DNA of 64,000 nt from Pseudoalteromonas shioyasakiensis (GCF_001550135.1 NZ_LRUE01000005.1:186001-250000), one strand, 5' to 3'; positions 17,642 through 26,967 are shown, counted from the stretch's first letter. Made by a program: numbers and translations. The notes: generated by a model from the sequence alone, not told the origin.

Positions 17642-18772
17642 TTGCTTTTTAAACGGAAACACCTGCTGCTTTAACATACCTTCGGGCATGTAATCGCCAA
17701 CCACACCATATTTATCGGGCCATTCTGCTTGACCTTTCACAGCAGTGCCAAAAAGATAATCTAAAAAAGAAAAATGCGCAGCATAGTTACGGTCAATGGC
17801 CGCTTTATCAGATGAATGATGCCAATGATGAAACTGAGGCGTAACCAGCAAATACTTTAGCCAACCAAACTTCACCCGAACATTAGCGTGGTTAAACACG
17901 GCCTGAAAGCCAACAATAATGACATAGAGGCTAATAACATCCGATGGAAAGCCGAGCACAAAAATAGGCGTGAGCACTAAGCTGCGCGTCACGAGTATTT
18001 CTAAAATATGCTGACGAGAGCCTGCAAGCCAATCCATTTCTTTTGCACTATGATGCACGGCATGAAAACGCCATAGCAATGGCACTTCGTGATAAGCCCT
18101 ATGCACAAAGTACTGCATTAAATCGGCTACTAAAATGATTAAAAATAGCTGCAGTAAAAATGGCAGTTGAATAATGAAGCCTTGCACTGTATCAGACACA
18201 GCCCAGCCAAATGCGTGATGCACGAACTGATTGGTTGCCAGCAACACAAAACCAATAATTAAGTGATTAACAAAGAAATGATTTAAATCACCCTGCCACT
18301 CAGAACGGAGGATTTTTTGCTCTTTACGGTGCGGCAGTAGCTTTTCAATTAGAATAAAAATCAGGGTTGAACCAAGTAAGTCAAGAATGAACCAATCAAG
18401 CCCCAAGTACGGCGTATTATCTTTAAAGTCGCCCACTTCAACATTCGGACCGCCAAATGCAATTGCCACAACTATAAATACCCAAGCCGTTGCACCCAGC
18501 CGTTTATTAGTGTTACGAACAAAGTTCAACAACCCTAAACTGCCTGAAATAATCAATGCCACAAACATCAGCTGGCGTAAAAACTCGACACTGTAGTTTT
18601 GCCTGAGCTCTGGGGTCGTTAAGTACTCTGGAAAATGAAAGGCTAACACCCCTAAACAGGATAAAACCGCTAAGAAGCAAGCAATATAACCGCTAATATT
18701 GCCTTCACCCACTTGAAACTGCTCAGCCCTAAATAGCCGATGATAAAGACGTGTCATGATATAAAAATCCAT
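17636..18772 (-). CDS. sterol desaturase / fatty acid hydroxylase family membrane protein
   Basis: 378 aa with about seven hydrophobic segments. The di-iron histidine clusters of the family are all present: HRAYHE, HAVHHS and HHWHHS, with a further HANVR. The family inserts oxygen or double bonds into lipids, sterols or carotenoids at the membrane. An N-terminal extension of about 140 residues with three or four helices precedes the catalytic region. Alone in its operon, so context gives no substrate. An ATG at 18757 (MTRLYHRLF) is an alternative start. Confidence 0.87.
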   Translation of the reverse strand: MDFYIMTRLYHRLFRAEQFQVGEGNISGYIACFLAVLSCLGVLAFHFPEYLTTPELRQNYSVEFLRQLMFVALIISGSLGLLNFVRNTNKRLGATAWVFIVVAIAFGGPNVEVGDFKDNTPYLGLDWFILDLLGSTLIFILIEKLLPHRKEQKILRSEWQGDLNHFFVNHLIIGFVLLATNQFVHHAFGWAVSDTVQGFIIQLPFLLQLFLIILVADLMQYFVHRAYHEVPLLWRFHAVHHSAKEMDWLAGSRQHILEILVTRSLVLTPIFVLGFPSDVISLYVIIVGFQAVFNHANVRVKFGWLKYLLVTPQFHHWHHSSDKAAIDRNYAAHFSFLDYLFGTAVKGQAEWPDKYGVVGDYMPEGMLKQQVFPFKKQK

Positions 18773-18911
18773 TTTTCAATTTTTTCCAACATAACACAGA
18801 AGAATTTAGGAACAAATGTACGCTGAGTCATCACGAAAATGTGTAAATTACAAATTAATAGCGAAGAACTGTCTAATATTATTGAACATCCATATCCTTA
18901 TGAAACGAAAT

Positions 18912-18933
18912 AGGCTTATAAAAGAATAAGCCT
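18912..18933 (-). terminator. hairpin after the small secreted protein gene
   Basis: AGGCTTAT / ATAAGCCT stem, 8 bases past the stop; minus-strand T-run weak. Confidence 0.45.
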
Positions 18934-18940
18934 TTAACTA

Positions 18941-19384
18941 TTACTGAAATGCTTTATCAAACTTATCTTGATCAAGGTATTTATCAAATGCACCTAAAGC
19001 ATTACCCACACTTGGCTCAGCCATTAACTCTTGCATTGCAACTTCACCGACAATACCGAATGCATTTTCCATTGCTCCCTGACCGCCGACTTCTATCGCC
19101 GCCTTAGCTTGCTTTGGACAGTCTTCAGTTAATAAACGCGTAACTAACGCACCAACATAGCGATTAGTGTCATCCATATCTTGCTCTGTAACGTTCGCGA
19201 AAGGCTTAATTATACTATGCGTCGACATACCCAGATAAATCCACTTAGCGAGATTTTTCCGCTCTTTGCCATTTAGTGAATCAGTTAAACACACTGCAAG
19301 TTGCTGAGCTTCTTCTGATGCTGAAGCATAACTAGGCAGTAACGACATTACAAAGAGTGAAGTAGTTAATAAGATTTTTTTCAT
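18941..19384 (-). CDS. small secreted protein of unknown function
   Basis: 147 aa from ATG 19384, chosen because AAGGAAAG lies 5-6 bases upstream; the frame opens 21 codons earlier but that leader has no ribosome site. Signal peptide MKKILLTTSLFVMSLLPSYA, then a mature, largely helical domain with two Cys (AVCLTDSLNGKERKN and EDCPKQAKAA) that could form a disulfide. I recognise no family beyond that. Predicted periplasmic. Monocistronic. Confidence 0.75.
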   Translation of the reverse strand: MKKILLTTSLFVMSLLPSYASASEEAQQLAVCLTDSLNGKERKNLAKWIYLGMSTHSIIKPFANVTEQDMDDTNRYVGALVTRLLTEDCPKQAKAAIEVGGQGAMENAFGIVGEVAMQELMAEPSVGNALGAFDKYLDQDKFDKAFQ

Positions 19385-19455
19385 TATCTTTCCTTGAAAA
19401 CAATTACGCACAATAAAGTAATGTGAATCCAAATAAATTTCCAGCAAAAACCAAA

Positions 19456-19478
19456 AAAGCCACGATAAACGTGGCTTT
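19456..19478 (-). terminator. Rho-independent terminator after gap
   Basis: AAAGCCACG / CGTGGCTTT stem followed on the minus strand by TTTGGTTTTTG. Closes the edd-eda-gap operon. Confidence 0.87.
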
Positions 19479-19509
19479 GTTGGATAAAGCTTAAACTTTT
19501 ACTGTTCTA

Positions 19510-20514
19510 TTATAAGAACTGACCTAGCGCTTTAACTTGGTCTAACATGCGGTTTGAGAAACCCCATTCGTTATCGTACCAAGCCATCACTTTAACAAGC
19601 TTACCATCTACTTTAGTTTGGGTAGAATCGAAGATTGAAGACGCAGGGTTGTGGTTAAAGTCGATAGAAACAAGCGGTAGTTCGTTGTATTCAAGAATAC
19701 CTTGCATTGCACCTTCTGATGCAGCTTTAACGACTTCATTAATTTCTGCTGCAGATGTTTCACGCTTAGCAACGAACGTTAAGTCTACTAAAGATACGTT
19801 GATTGTTGGAACACGAACTGCCATGCCGTCAAGTTTACCCGCAAGTTCAGGAAGTACTAAACCAACTGCTTTAGCTGCGCCTGTTTTCGTTGGGATCATT
19901 GACTGAGTTGCACTACGTGCACGGTATAAGTCTGGGTGATAAACGTCAGATAAGTTTTGATCGTTTGTGTAAGCATGAATTGTTGTCATGCTACCTTGCT
20001 CAATACCTACTGTATCGTTGATTGCTTTTGCAATTGGCGCTAAACAGTTTGTTGTACAAGATGCATTTGAAATGATGTTACTGTCAGCGTTTAATACTTC
20101 GCTGTTAACACCATGAACAACTGTTGCATCCATGTCCGTGCCAGGTGCAGAAACGATTACTTTTTTAGCACCCGCTTCAATGTGTTTAGCCGCTGCGTCA
20201 CGTGAAGTGAATAAACCAGTACATTCTAAAACGATATCTACGTTTAGTGCTTTCCAAGGAAGGTTTGCTGGATCACGCTCTTGTGTAAGGGTAATTTCAT
20301 CATTACCAATTAGCATGGTGTTTTCAGCAAGTGTTACTTTTTGAGAAAATTGACCGTGTACTGAGTCAAATTGAGTTAAATGCGCGTTAACATTTGCTGG
20401 TGCTAAATCGTTGATTGCAACGATTTTGATTTCGTTGTTTTGAGCTGACTCATAAAGGGCACGTAATACGTTACGACCGATACGTCCATAGCCATTAATT
20501 GCAACATTAATCAT
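19510..20514 (-). CDS. gap: glyceraldehyde-3-phosphate dehydrogenase, type I
   Basis: 334 aa, standard length. Rossmann start [15 protein letters not shown], catalytic Cys153 in [12 protein letters not shown], His in TTIHAYTND, and the C-terminal [12 protein letters not shown]. Asp36 after the second strand fits NAD use. It oxidises the glyceraldehyde-3-phosphate released by Eda, so placing it third in the Entner-Doudoroff operon (18 bases after eda) joins the pathway to lower glycolysis. Another gap elsewhere is likely. Expression should follow the operators ahead of edd. Confidence 0.93.
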   Translation of the reverse strand: MINVAINGYGRIGRNVLRALYESAQNNEIKIVAINDLAPANVNAHLTQFDSVHGQFSQKVTLAENTMLIGNDEITLTQERDPANLPWKALNVDIVLECTGLFTSRDAAAKHIEAGAKKVIVSAPGTDMDATVVHGVNSEVLNADSNIISNASCTTNCLAPIAKAINDTVGIEQGSMTTIHAYTNDQNLSDVYHPDLYRARSATQSMIPTKTGAAKAVGLVLPELAGKLDGMAVRVPTINVSLVDLTFVAKRETSAAEINEVVKAASEGAMQGILEYNELPLVSIDFNHNPASSIFDSTQTKVDGKLVKVMAWYDNEWGFSNRMLDQVKALGQFL

Positions 20515-20532
20515 TCTAATATCTCCCGTTAA

Positions 20533-21153
20533 TTATTTTACTTCACTTGCTTGGCGAGCAAGCGCTTCAATGGCTTGCCAGTCTTTGTTTTCAATAAGTT
20601 GTTTATCTAACATCCAAGTACCACCTACACAGATTACGTTTTTAAGTGCCAGGTAGTTAGGTGCTGTTTCAAGGCTAATGCCGCCTGTAGGGCAAAAAGT
20701 TACTTGTGGTAAAGGGCCACCAATTGATTTCAGCATTGCTGTGCCTCCTGCTGCTTCTGCAGGAAAGAACTTTAAGAACTTAAAGCCATGGCTTGCTAAT
20801 TTCATTACTTCACTTGGTGTTGCTGCACCTGGTAAAAATGGAATATCAGTGTCTTTAGCCAGTGCTAATAATTCGTCGTTTACACCTGGGCTAACCATGA
20901 AGTCAGCACCGGCTTCAACAGATGCATTAAATGTTGCTTTATCAACCACAGTGCCTGTGCCAACGTATGCTTCTGGTACGGCTTCTTTCATTAGCTTTAC
21001 AGCTTCTGCCGCAATCGGCGTACGTAAAGTAATTTCTAGTGCTTTTAAGCCACCGTTATAAAGCGCACGTGCAAGGGGTGCTGCATCTTCAAGTTTTTCG
21101 ATAACAACAACCGGTACCACAGGTGCCGATGATAAAATTTTCTCAATGCTCAT
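20533..21153 (-). CDS. eda: 2-dehydro-3-deoxy-phosphogluconate (KDPG) aldolase
   Basis: 206 aa, family length. Schiff-base Lys128 in FKFLKFFPAEAAGG and catalytic Glu40 in LKALEITLRTP are visible, as is the phosphate-binding GGISLETAPNYLA. It splits KDPG to pyruvate and glyceraldehyde-3-phosphate in the cytosol. 34 bases after edd and 18 before gap, same strand, so one operon. It can also serve other oxo-acid phosphate routes. Confidence 0.94.
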   Translation of the reverse strand: MSIEKILSSAPVVPVVVIEKLEDAAPLARALYNGGLKALEITLRTPIAAEAVKLMKEAVPEAYVGTGTVVDKATFNASVEAGADFMVSPGVNDELLALAKDTDIPFLPGAATPSEVMKLASHGFKFLKFFPAEAAGGTAMLKSIGGPLPQVTFCPTGGISLETAPNYLALKNVICVGGTWMLDKQLIENKDWQAIEALARQASEVK

Positions 21154-21187
21154 TGTTTGTTCCTCATAGCCCAGTAACGGCGTATTA

Positions 21188-23053
21188 TTATTCTAAACCA
21201 AAGGCACTTGCGCCTAGGTCTGCACTACTTACTATATTTCTGAAACCTGCGAATAACTCTCGGCCTGTACCATATGTTTGGCTTGGTTGGCTAAGTTGTA
21301 GTTCACGTTTTGCTAATTCTTCATCGCTTACGTGTACTTTCAATACACCCGCTGGTGCATCAAGCGTCACTAAATCACCTTCGTGAATTTTTGCGATTAC
21401 ACCACCTTCAACCGCTTCTGGTGCTAAGTGGATTGCAGCAGGAACTTTACCTGATGCACCCGACATACGGCCGTCAGTCACAATCGCCACTTTGTAGCCT
21501 TGGTCTTGTAGTGTTGCCATTACTGGCGTTAATTTGTGAAGCTCAGGCATGCCTTTCGCTTTTGGACCTTGCTCTTTAATTACAGCAATAAAGTCTGTGT
21601 TTAATTCACCACGGCTATACGCTTCTTGTAACTCTCCTTGAGAGCTAAATACTTTAGCTGGCGCAGAAACAACTTGATGTGACTCAGCCACTGCAGATAC
21701 TTTAATAACAGCTTTACCAAGGTTACCTGTAAGAAGCTGTAAACCACCCTGCTTGCTAAACGGGTTATCAATCGGACGTAACACTTCTTCATCGTGTGAT
21801 TTTTCTGGACACGCTACCCATTTAACTTTGCTTGGGCCAGTGCTGTTAGTCATGATCACTGATGAATCTTTATCAAGCATTGGCTCTGTGGTGTATGCTT
21901 CTAAGCCATCACCCACAATCGTTTTCACGTCGTTATGTAAGTAACCTTTGCTTAGTAGTTGCTTCATTAAGAAGCCCATACCGCCGGCAGCTTGGAAGTG
22001 GTTCACATCTGCTGAGCCGTTCGGGTAAATACGTGTAAGAAGTGGCACAACTTCTGATAAGTCAGCCATGTCTTTCCAAGTAAGGATTACACCCGCTGCT
22101 TTCGCGATAGCTACTAGGTGGATTGCGTGGTTTGTTGAGCCGCCTGTTGATAACAAGCCAACTAAACCATTAATAATTGTTTTTTCACTTACTACGTCTG
22201 CAAGGCAGTTAGCATCTTTTGTTTCGATTAACTGCTTTAACATAGTTTCTACAGCGTGACCTGTTAAACCATCACGTAGTTCTGTGTAAGGGTTAATGAA
22301 AGAGCTACCTGGTAAATGTAGGCCCATGATTTCCATTAACATTTGATTCGAGTTTGCCGTACCGTAGAAAGTACAAGTGCCGGCACTGTGATACGATGCG
22401 CTTTCTGCTTCTAAAAGCTCTTCGCGGCTTACTAAGCCTTGTGCAAATTTTTGACGAACACGGGCTTTTTCTTTATTCGGGATACCCGATTGCATTGGAC
22501 CGGCTGGTAAGAAATACGTTGGTAAATGACCAAATGATAAGGCACCAATTAAAAGTCCTGGGACAATCTTGTCACACACACCTAAACAAAAAACACCGTC
22601 GAACACGTCATGCGATAAAGATACCGCAGTAGACATTGCAATCACGTCACGCGAGAACAATGAAAGCTCCATGCCATCACGGCCTTGTGTAACACCGTCA
22701 CACATAGCAGGTACACCACCAGCAACCTGTGCTGTAGCATCAAACTTAGTGGCAAGGCTTTTGATGATTTCTGGATAGTCTTTGTAAGGAACATGCGCAG
22801 AAAGCATGTCGTTATAAGCGTTGATGATAGCTAGATTTGGTTGCTCGTCTGATTTTAAGCGAGCTTTGTCATCGCTGCTACAAGCAGCCATAACGTGTGC
22901 AATATTACCACAGCCTAAACCAGCACGAACTCTTGTTTGTTTTTTTGCGTGCGCGATTCGCTCTAAATAAGCTTGGCGGGTCTCTTTACTGCGTTCGATA
23001 ACGCGTTCGGTGACTTCTTGGATACGAGGATGCAACATATAAATTCGACTCAT
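21188..23053 (-). CDS. edd: phosphogluconate dehydratase
   Basis: About 621 aa of the IlvD/Edd family. [58 protein letters not shown] and [14 protein letters not shown] match Edd throughout, including the Cys ligands of the [4Fe-4S] cluster. It makes KDPG from 6-phosphogluconate. The frame extends to a TTG at 23086, but E. coli Edd aligns from [18 protein letters not shown] use ATG 23053 and note ATG 23038 as equally possible. First gene of edd-eda-gap; two TGACACCGGTGTCA palindromes sit 120-170 bases upstream. Confidence 0.93.
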   Translation of the reverse strand: MSRIYMLHPRIQEVTERVIERSKETRQAYLERIAHAKKQTRVRAGLGCGNIAHVMAACSSDDKARLKSDEQPNLAIINAYNDMLSAHVPYKDYPEIIKSLATKFDATAQVAGGVPAMCDGVTQGRDGMELSLFSRDVIAMSTAVSLSHDVFDGVFCLGVCDKIVPGLLIGALSFGHLPTYFLPAGPMQSGIPNKEKARVRQKFAQGLVSREELLEAESASYHSAGTCTFYGTANSNQMLMEIMGLHLPGSSFINPYTELRDGLTGHAVETMLKQLIETKDANCLADVVSEKTIINGLVGLLSTGGSTNHAIHLVAIAKAAGVILTWKDMADLSEVVPLLTRIYPNGSADVNHFQAAGGMGFLMKQLLSKGYLHNDVKTIVGDGLEAYTTEPMLDKDSSVIMTNSTGPSKVKWVACPEKSHDEEVLRPIDNPFSKQGGLQLLTGNLGKAVIKVSAVAESHQVVSAPAKVFSSQGELQEAYSRGELNTDFIAVIKEQGPKAKGMPELHKLTPVMATLQDQGYKVAIVTDGRMSGASGKVPAAIHLAPEAVEGGVIAKIHEGDLVTLDAPAGVLKVHVSDEELAKRELQLSQPSQTYGTGRELFAGFRNIVSSADLGASAFGLE

Positions 23054-23173
23054 CTCTATAGTTAGAGGATAAAGGCTCAGTAACAATTACAGACTCCACG
23101 AAAATAATTGTACTGAGCAACTTTGATTTACCCGTTCAAAGGTACGCTGACAGGCTGTCTCTCACAACCAACC

Positions 23174-23187
23174 TGACACCGGTGTCA
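23174..23187. promoter_or_regulatory. palindromic operator TGACACCGGTGTCA (edd-proximal)
   Basis: Perfect 14-bp palindrome with central CG, the usual form of LacI-family operators. Lies downstream of the presumed edd -10, so binding would block initiation or elongation. Confidence 0.75.
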
Positions 23188-23206
23188 CTGTATTAACTCA
23201 TGACTG

Positions 23207-23220
23207 TGACACCGGTGTCA
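23207..23220. promoter_or_regulatory. palindromic operator TGACACCGGTGTCA (edd-distal)
   Basis: Second identical 14-bp palindrome, centred 33 bp (about three helical turns) from the first and overlapping a TTGACA -35-like hexamer. Same-face spacing would allow cooperative binding. Confidence 0.75.
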
Positions 23221-23415
23221 ACCTTATCTGTTAAATTTAGTTTAATTTTTTTAAATGACCAAATAATGAACAATTTTATTTTAATAGAATATGAGTAGAA
23301 TTCATGTAAAGCACCACTATCAAAGGTGTATGCATAAGAAAGGTTTTGTTCTGAGCTTTATTTAAAAACAGCAACTTAGATCATAAAAATGCAATTTTTA
23401 GATTGAAAATAAAAA

Positions 23416-23446
23416 AGCCCGAGAACGCGTCACTCATTCTCGGGCT
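23416..23446 (-). terminator. Rho-independent terminator after the glk-regulator operon
   Basis: AGCCCGAGAA / TTCTCGGGCT, 11-base loop, followed on the minus strand by TTTTTTATTTTC. Confidence 0.92.
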
Positions 23447-23469
23447 ACTGTGAAAAAACAAGATGAAAT

Positions 23470-24483
23470 TTATTTAATTGCTGCTGTCGACTCTCGAGTA
23501 ATGAGTTTTGCTTCAAGGGTTACTTGATAAGGCGACTCTTGTGGATCCCCAATATGAGTGATCAATTGCTTAACTGCTTGCTGCGTCATTTCTTCAACCG
23601 GTTGTGCAATGGTCGTTAACCCTGGCCAGATATGACGTGCAATTGGTGCGTTATCAAACCCAGCAATAGAAATATCATCTGGCACTCTTAACTGCATTTG
23701 TGTAGCAAGCTTTAATACTGCTGCTGCCATGTAGTCATTTGAAGCAAATACCGCTGTTGGGCGAGGGTTTAAATCTAAAATTGTACGGGCACTATCAACA
23801 CCAGAGTGATAACTGAAGTTACCTTCTTCAACTAAGCGTTCATCAAACTCAATACCATTTGACGCAAGCGCTCTTCGATAACCTTTAAAACGCTGCTCTG
23901 TCGCACTGTGATCAGGGTGACCTTTAATGAAGGCGATTTCTTTATGACCCAGCTTAATAAGATGCTCTGTTATTTCAAAAGCACCCTGCTCGTCGTTACT
24001 TCTTACCGAAATAGAGTCGTCTTCAAGTACCGCAGATGCGACGCGAGCATACGGGATCTTTTTCGACTTTAAAAAGCTTACAAGTTCAGGGAAATCTGAA
24101 AATGGTGGGGTAAGTACAATGCCGTCTAAACGAGAGGTTTGAATTAATTGCTCAATATTACTAATTAATTCTTCGCCGCGTAATTCACATGGGTGGATCA
24201 ATAAATTGTAGTTAAGCTCATGACACGCCGCTAAAGCACCGGTTTGCACACGGGTAATATAGCTTTTACTCGGATTGTCGTACAAGCAACCAATAATAAA
24301 ACTACGGTTTTGTGCCAAACCACGAGCGATTGGGTTTGGTGTGTAATCAAGCTCTTTAAATACTTTGAGTACTTTTTCGCGCGTTGCATCACTCACGTTA
24401 GGCTCATTGTTGAGCACGCGAGACACTGTTTTTTTCGATACACCGGCATAGCTGGCGACACTGTTGATGGTTACTTTCTTCAT
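23470..24483 (-). CDS. LacI-family transcriptional regulator of the glk / Entner-Doudoroff genes
   Basis: 337 aa. N-terminal HTH and hinge (VTINSVASYAGVSKKTVSRV, NPIARGLAQ), then a periplasmic-binding-like effector domain (IIGCLYDNP, AVFASNDYMAAAVLKLA, ISIAGFDNAPIARHIWPGLT). Start ATG 24483; a TTG five codons earlier is possible. It lies 22 bases after glk in the same transcript. The identical palindromes at the glk and edd promoters point to this protein as their repressor, probably released by a sugar phosphate; that assignment is inference. Confidence 0.87.
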   Translation of the reverse strand: MKKVTINSVASYAGVSKKTVSRVLNNEPNVSDATREKVLKVFKELDYTPNPIARGLAQNRSFIIGCLYDNPSKSYITRVQTGALAACHELNYNLLIHPCELRGEELISNIEQLIQTSRLDGIVLTPPFSDFPELVSFLKSKKIPYARVASAVLEDDSISVRSNDEQGAFEITEHLIKLGHKEIAFIKGHPDHSATEQRFKGYRRALASNGIEFDERLVEEGNFSYHSGVDSARTILDLNPRPTAVFASNDYMAAAVLKLATQMQLRVPDDISIAGFDNAPIARHIWPGLTTIAQPVEEMTQQAVKQLITHIGDPQESPYQVTLEAKLITRESTAAIK

Positions 24484-24505
24484 CCGCTCTACATCCAACT
24501 GCTAA

Positions 24506-25504
24506 TTACGCGTTACTTTTAACATGTATACACGCAGCAGCACCAATGAATGGAATGTTGTCTTGTGTTACAAGCGTAACGGGGATCTGTGAAGTATATT
24601 GCGACATAATGCCTTTGTCTGCAAAACGCTCAACAAATCGACTAGATAATAGACGTTGTTGCATGCGAGGTAAAATACCACCACCAATAAATACGCCACC
24701 TAATGCGCCAAATGTCAGGGCTAAGTCCCCTGCTACGCTGCCAATCCAATCACAAAATTGATTAAGTGTTGCATCACAGACTTCACACTGACCAGTGGTT
24801 GCAAGCTCGCTAATTTGTGCAGCATCTAGATTCTTTGCTTCAACACCTTTTACCGCTGCCATAGCACGGTATAAATGCGCGATACCTGGGCCCGAGAATA
24901 CTGTTTCAACAGATACATGATTTAACTGCTTTTTAAGCTCAGTGATTAACTGGCGGTCTAACTCTGTCACTGCCGCAAGGGTAATGTGCCCTGCTTCGCA
25001 GCTAAGTACAGCGCTACCCTGTGATGTGCGAACTAAACACGCAGCACCGAAACCTGTACCTGGCCCCATAACTGCGATATTCGCATTTTCATCAGCCTGG
25101 CCTGCTTTAACAGCCATATTTTGCGAATCATCTAAATAAGGCGCCGCATAAGCAAATGCTGCAAAGTCGTTGATTACTTCAAGTTGCTCAAATGAAAACT
25201 CTGCTTTTAAATCTGCAACGTTAAAGTGCCAGCCAAGGTTTGTTAAGTGAACTTGGCCTGCTTTAATCGGGCCAGCTACTGCTAAACATGCGCGGCTTGG
25301 CTTAGGAAACGAAATCTGGCTGAAGTACTGGTTAATCGCACTTTCTAAAGAGCCAAAATCTGCACTTGGAAAAGTTAAATTGTGCTCGATAACAAACTGG
25401 TTAGTTTGTGCATTAAAGTCAGTGATTAAAGCGAAACGAGCGTTAGTGCCGCCGATATCGGCAACAAGAATAGGAGCGAATTCTGTAGTTGTCTGTGTGT
25501 TCAT
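24506..25504 (-). CDS. glk: glucokinase
   Basis: 332 aa of the bacterial Glk family (not ROK). ATP site VADIGGTNARFALI at the N-terminus, AVAGPIKAGQVHLTNLGWHF, glucose-binding region EVINDFAAFAYAAPYL, GPGTGFGAACLV and the conserved VFIGGGILPRM. It phosphorylates glucose released by cytoplasmic alpha-glucosidase, feeding 6-phosphogluconate formation. First gene of glk-lacI. Its 5' leader is unusual: operator and promoter, then a terminator-like hairpin and a 21-codon frame before the start. Confidence 0.93.
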   Translation of the reverse strand: MNTQTTTEFAPILVADIGGTNARFALITDFNAQTNQFVIEHNLTFPSADFGSLESAINQYFSQISFPKPSRACLAVAGPIKAGQVHLTNLGWHFNVADLKAEFSFEQLEVINDFAAFAYAAPYLDDSQNMAVKAGQADENANIAVMGPGTGFGAACLVRTSQGSAVLSCEAGHITLAAVTELDRQLITELKKQLNHVSVETVFSGPGIAHLYRAMAAVKGVEAKNLDAAQISELATTGQCEVCDATLNQFCDWIGSVAGDLALTFGALGGVFIGGGILPRMQQRLLSSRFVERFADKGIMSQYTSQIPVTLVTQDNIPFIGAAACIHVKSNA

Positions 25505-25527
25505 GATGTTTTCTCTATTTGTCTAAG

Positions 25528-25593
25528 CTAGTTGCCGCTTATTTTTCTAGTTTTCAATGGCAAAGCCACTGTGTCTGCTAAACTTTGGGTCAT
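25528..25593 (-). CDS. 21-codon leader frame upstream of glk
   Basis: ATG at 25593 with GAGGCA 3-8 bases upstream, reading MTQSLADTVALPLKTRKISGN then TAG, 23 bases before the glk start. It is either a regulatory leader peptide or the residual N-terminus of a lost gene; the sequence could be the cytosolic start of a sugar MFS permease, but that is a guess. No hydrophobic segment. Confidence 0.3.
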   Translation of the reverse strand: MTQSLADTVALPLKTRKISGN

Positions 25594-25628
25594 TGCCTCA
25601 AAGAAGCTATCTTTTGTATTAAAAAAAT

Positions 25629-25650
25629 GCTGCCCAAATGAATGGGCAGC
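25629..25650 (-). terminator. terminator-like hairpin inside the glk leader
   Basis: GCTGCCCA / TGGGCAGC stem with 6-base loop; on the minus strand it is followed by ATTTTTTTAA. It lies about 35-50 bases downstream of the predicted glk start site, and no minus-strand gene precedes it. Confidence 0.8.
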
Positions 25651-25687
25651 CAAATACGTTTTGACAACAAAATGATAAAACAGTGAT

Positions 25688-25717
25688 ATTATGACACCGG
25701 TGTCAGATTGGGATCAA
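25688..25717 (-). promoter_or_regulatory. predicted sigma-70 promoter of glk
   Basis: Minus strand TTGATC, 18-base spacer, CATAAT. The TGACACCGGTGTCA palindrome (25692-25705) fills the spacer and reaches into the -10, which predicts repression by steric block. Confidence 0.55.
25692..25705. promoter_or_regulatory. palindromic operator TGACACCGGTGTCA (glk)
   Basis: Third identical copy of the palindrome found twice before edd, here inside the predicted glk promoter. Confidence 0.75.
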
Positions 25718-25740
25718 TAAAAATTTTCATTATTTGTGCA

Positions 25741-25754
25741 TGCATACGTATTTA
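25741..25754. promoter_or_regulatory. MalR-type operator TGCATACGTATTTA
   Basis: Matches the TGCATACGTATNCA sites of the starch locus at 13 of 14 positions counting N. Located 166 bases before the MalR-like start, suggesting autoregulation. Confidence 0.5.
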
Positions 25755-25919
25755 TTGATAAAACCTGCGTATTAAGTATCGAAAAAGCATTTATATACGC
25801 ATAAAAAATGCCTAGCTGTGTACAGAACAGCCACACACACGCCACTTGTCACAAATAGCTTGAAAAAAATATTAAATAGCCGAAAATGGCAATTACTACT
25901 TCTGTTATTTGGTAACCAT

Positions 25920-26939
25920 ATGAAAGGTAAGGCGACATCTTTTGACATTGCACATTATGCGGGTGTGTCGCAGTCAACCGTGTCTCGCGCGCTGCGAAAT
26001 AGCCCTTTGGTCAACGAAGAAACGCGTCGACGTGTTCATGAGGTAGCAAAACAGCTCAACTATAAAGTTGATAAAAATGCCAGTAATTTAAGAACTCAAC
26101 AAAGTAGTACCCTCGCCCTGTTATTATTTGAAGATCCCACTTCGGATGAATCACAAATAAACCCTTTCTTTTTGGCGATGCTGGGCAGTATTACAAGAGC
26201 TTGTGCAAAAGAAGGCTACGACTTACTGGTATCGTTTCAGTCGAGCAGCTCTGATTGGCAAGCCGATTACGAAGACAGCCACCGTGCAGATGGCTTAATA
26301 CTGCTTGGTTATGGTGATTACCTCGATTATCAACCTAAATTTAAAACCTTAATAGACCAACATACTAAGTTTGTCTGCTGGGGTGCCAGCGTAGACAACC
26401 GCCCAGACTTAACGGTCAGCTGCGATAACTACGGCGGTGGTAAATTAGCAGCTGAGCATTTACTTGCAACCGGTAGAACCGATTGTGCATTTATTGGTGA
26501 TGCTTCTGATCATAGCCCTGAATTTTTTGCTCGCTACCAAGGTTTTAAAGATGCTTTCTTAGCCAAAGGCGTGGCTTTAAACGAACGTAAAATGGCAAAT
26601 GCGATTTCAACTGAAGAGTCAGGCTATCACGCGACTCGTTCCCTCATAGCAAATAACATTCGCTTTAACTCATTGTTTGCCGCCAGTGACCTTATTGCTA
26701 TTGGTGCTATTCGTGCCTTGAAAGAAGCGAAAATCAAGGTTCCTGATGATGTACACGTTGTTGGCTTTGATAACATTGCTGTTGCTAGCTTTGTAAACCC
26801 TCCACTTACCACTGTTCAGCAAGACACCACCCTCGCCGGGCAAATGTTGGTCGATAACCTGCTCAAACTCATTCGTGGTGAAGATGTAGAGAATACCCTT
26901 TTACCACCGCGTTTAATTATTCGCGGTTCGAGTGTTTAA
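25920..26939 (+). CDS. LacI-family regulator, MalR-like
   Basis: 339 aa from ATG 25920 (MKGKATSFDIAHYAGVSQST); a GTG frame from 25818 adds 34 residues ahead of the HTH and is unlikely. HTH, hinge and effector domain are complete (LALLLFEDPTSDESQINPFF, SLFAASDLIAIGAIRALKEA, VVGFDNIAVASFVNPPLTTV). By its position beside the sugar genes, and because a starch-locus-type site lies upstream, I infer that it controls the maltodextrin genes. It is a different paralogue from the regulator at 23470. The effector is probably maltose or a maltodextrin. Confidence 0.82.
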   Translation: MKGKATSFDIAHYAGVSQSTVSRALRNSPLVNEETRRRVHEVAKQLNYKVDKNASNLRTQQSSTLALLLFEDPTSDESQINPFFLAMLGSITRACAKEGYDLLVSFQSSSSDWQADYEDSHRADGLILLGYGDYLDYQPKFKTLIDQHTKFVCWGASVDNRPDLTVSCDNYGGGKLAAEHLLATGRTDCAFIGDASDHSPEFFARYQGFKDAFLAKGVALNERKMANAISTEESGYHATRSLIANNIRFNSLFAASDLIAIGAIRALKEAKIKVPDDVHVVGFDNIAVASFVNPPLTTVQQDTTLAGQMLVDNLLKLIRGEDVENTLLPPRLIIRGSSV

Positions 26940-26945
26940 TTTTTA

Positions 26946-26967
26946 GCGATAACAGCCTTGTTATCGC
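26946..26967 (+). terminator. hairpin after the MalR-like gene
   Basis: GCGATAAC / GTTATCGC stem 7 bases past the stop; no T-run follows, so termination may be inefficient. Confidence 0.4.

Larger units (their letters stand above)
23054..23469. other. intergenic region between edd and the LacI regulator gene
   Basis: Holds the edd promoter region with two operators (23174-23220) and the terminator of the glk-regulator transcript (23416-23446). A TTGACA (complement of 23216-23221) overlaps the upstream operator and AT-rich TTAATA about 19 bases on could be its -10. I see no coding frame. Confidence 0.7.
25505..25919. other. intergenic region between glk and the MalR-like gene
   Basis: Divergent control region. 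Toward glk it holds a promoter with embedded operator (25688-25717), a terminator-like hairpin (25629-25650) and a 21-codon frame (25528-25593). Toward the MalR-like gene it holds a TGCATACGTATTTA site (25741-25754). Confidence 0.7.

Noticed and set aside
19547..19906. 119-codon plus-strand frame opposite gap
   Set aside because: Shadow of the gap codons on the opposite strand with no ribosome site or recognisable domain. The same reasoning removes the other long antisense frames, for example inside edd, topA and the TonB receptor.
25818..25919. 34-residue N-terminal extension of the MalR-like protein from GTG
   Set aside because: LacI-family proteins start just before the HTH; ATG 25920 places it correctly, and the extension is not similar to any domain.
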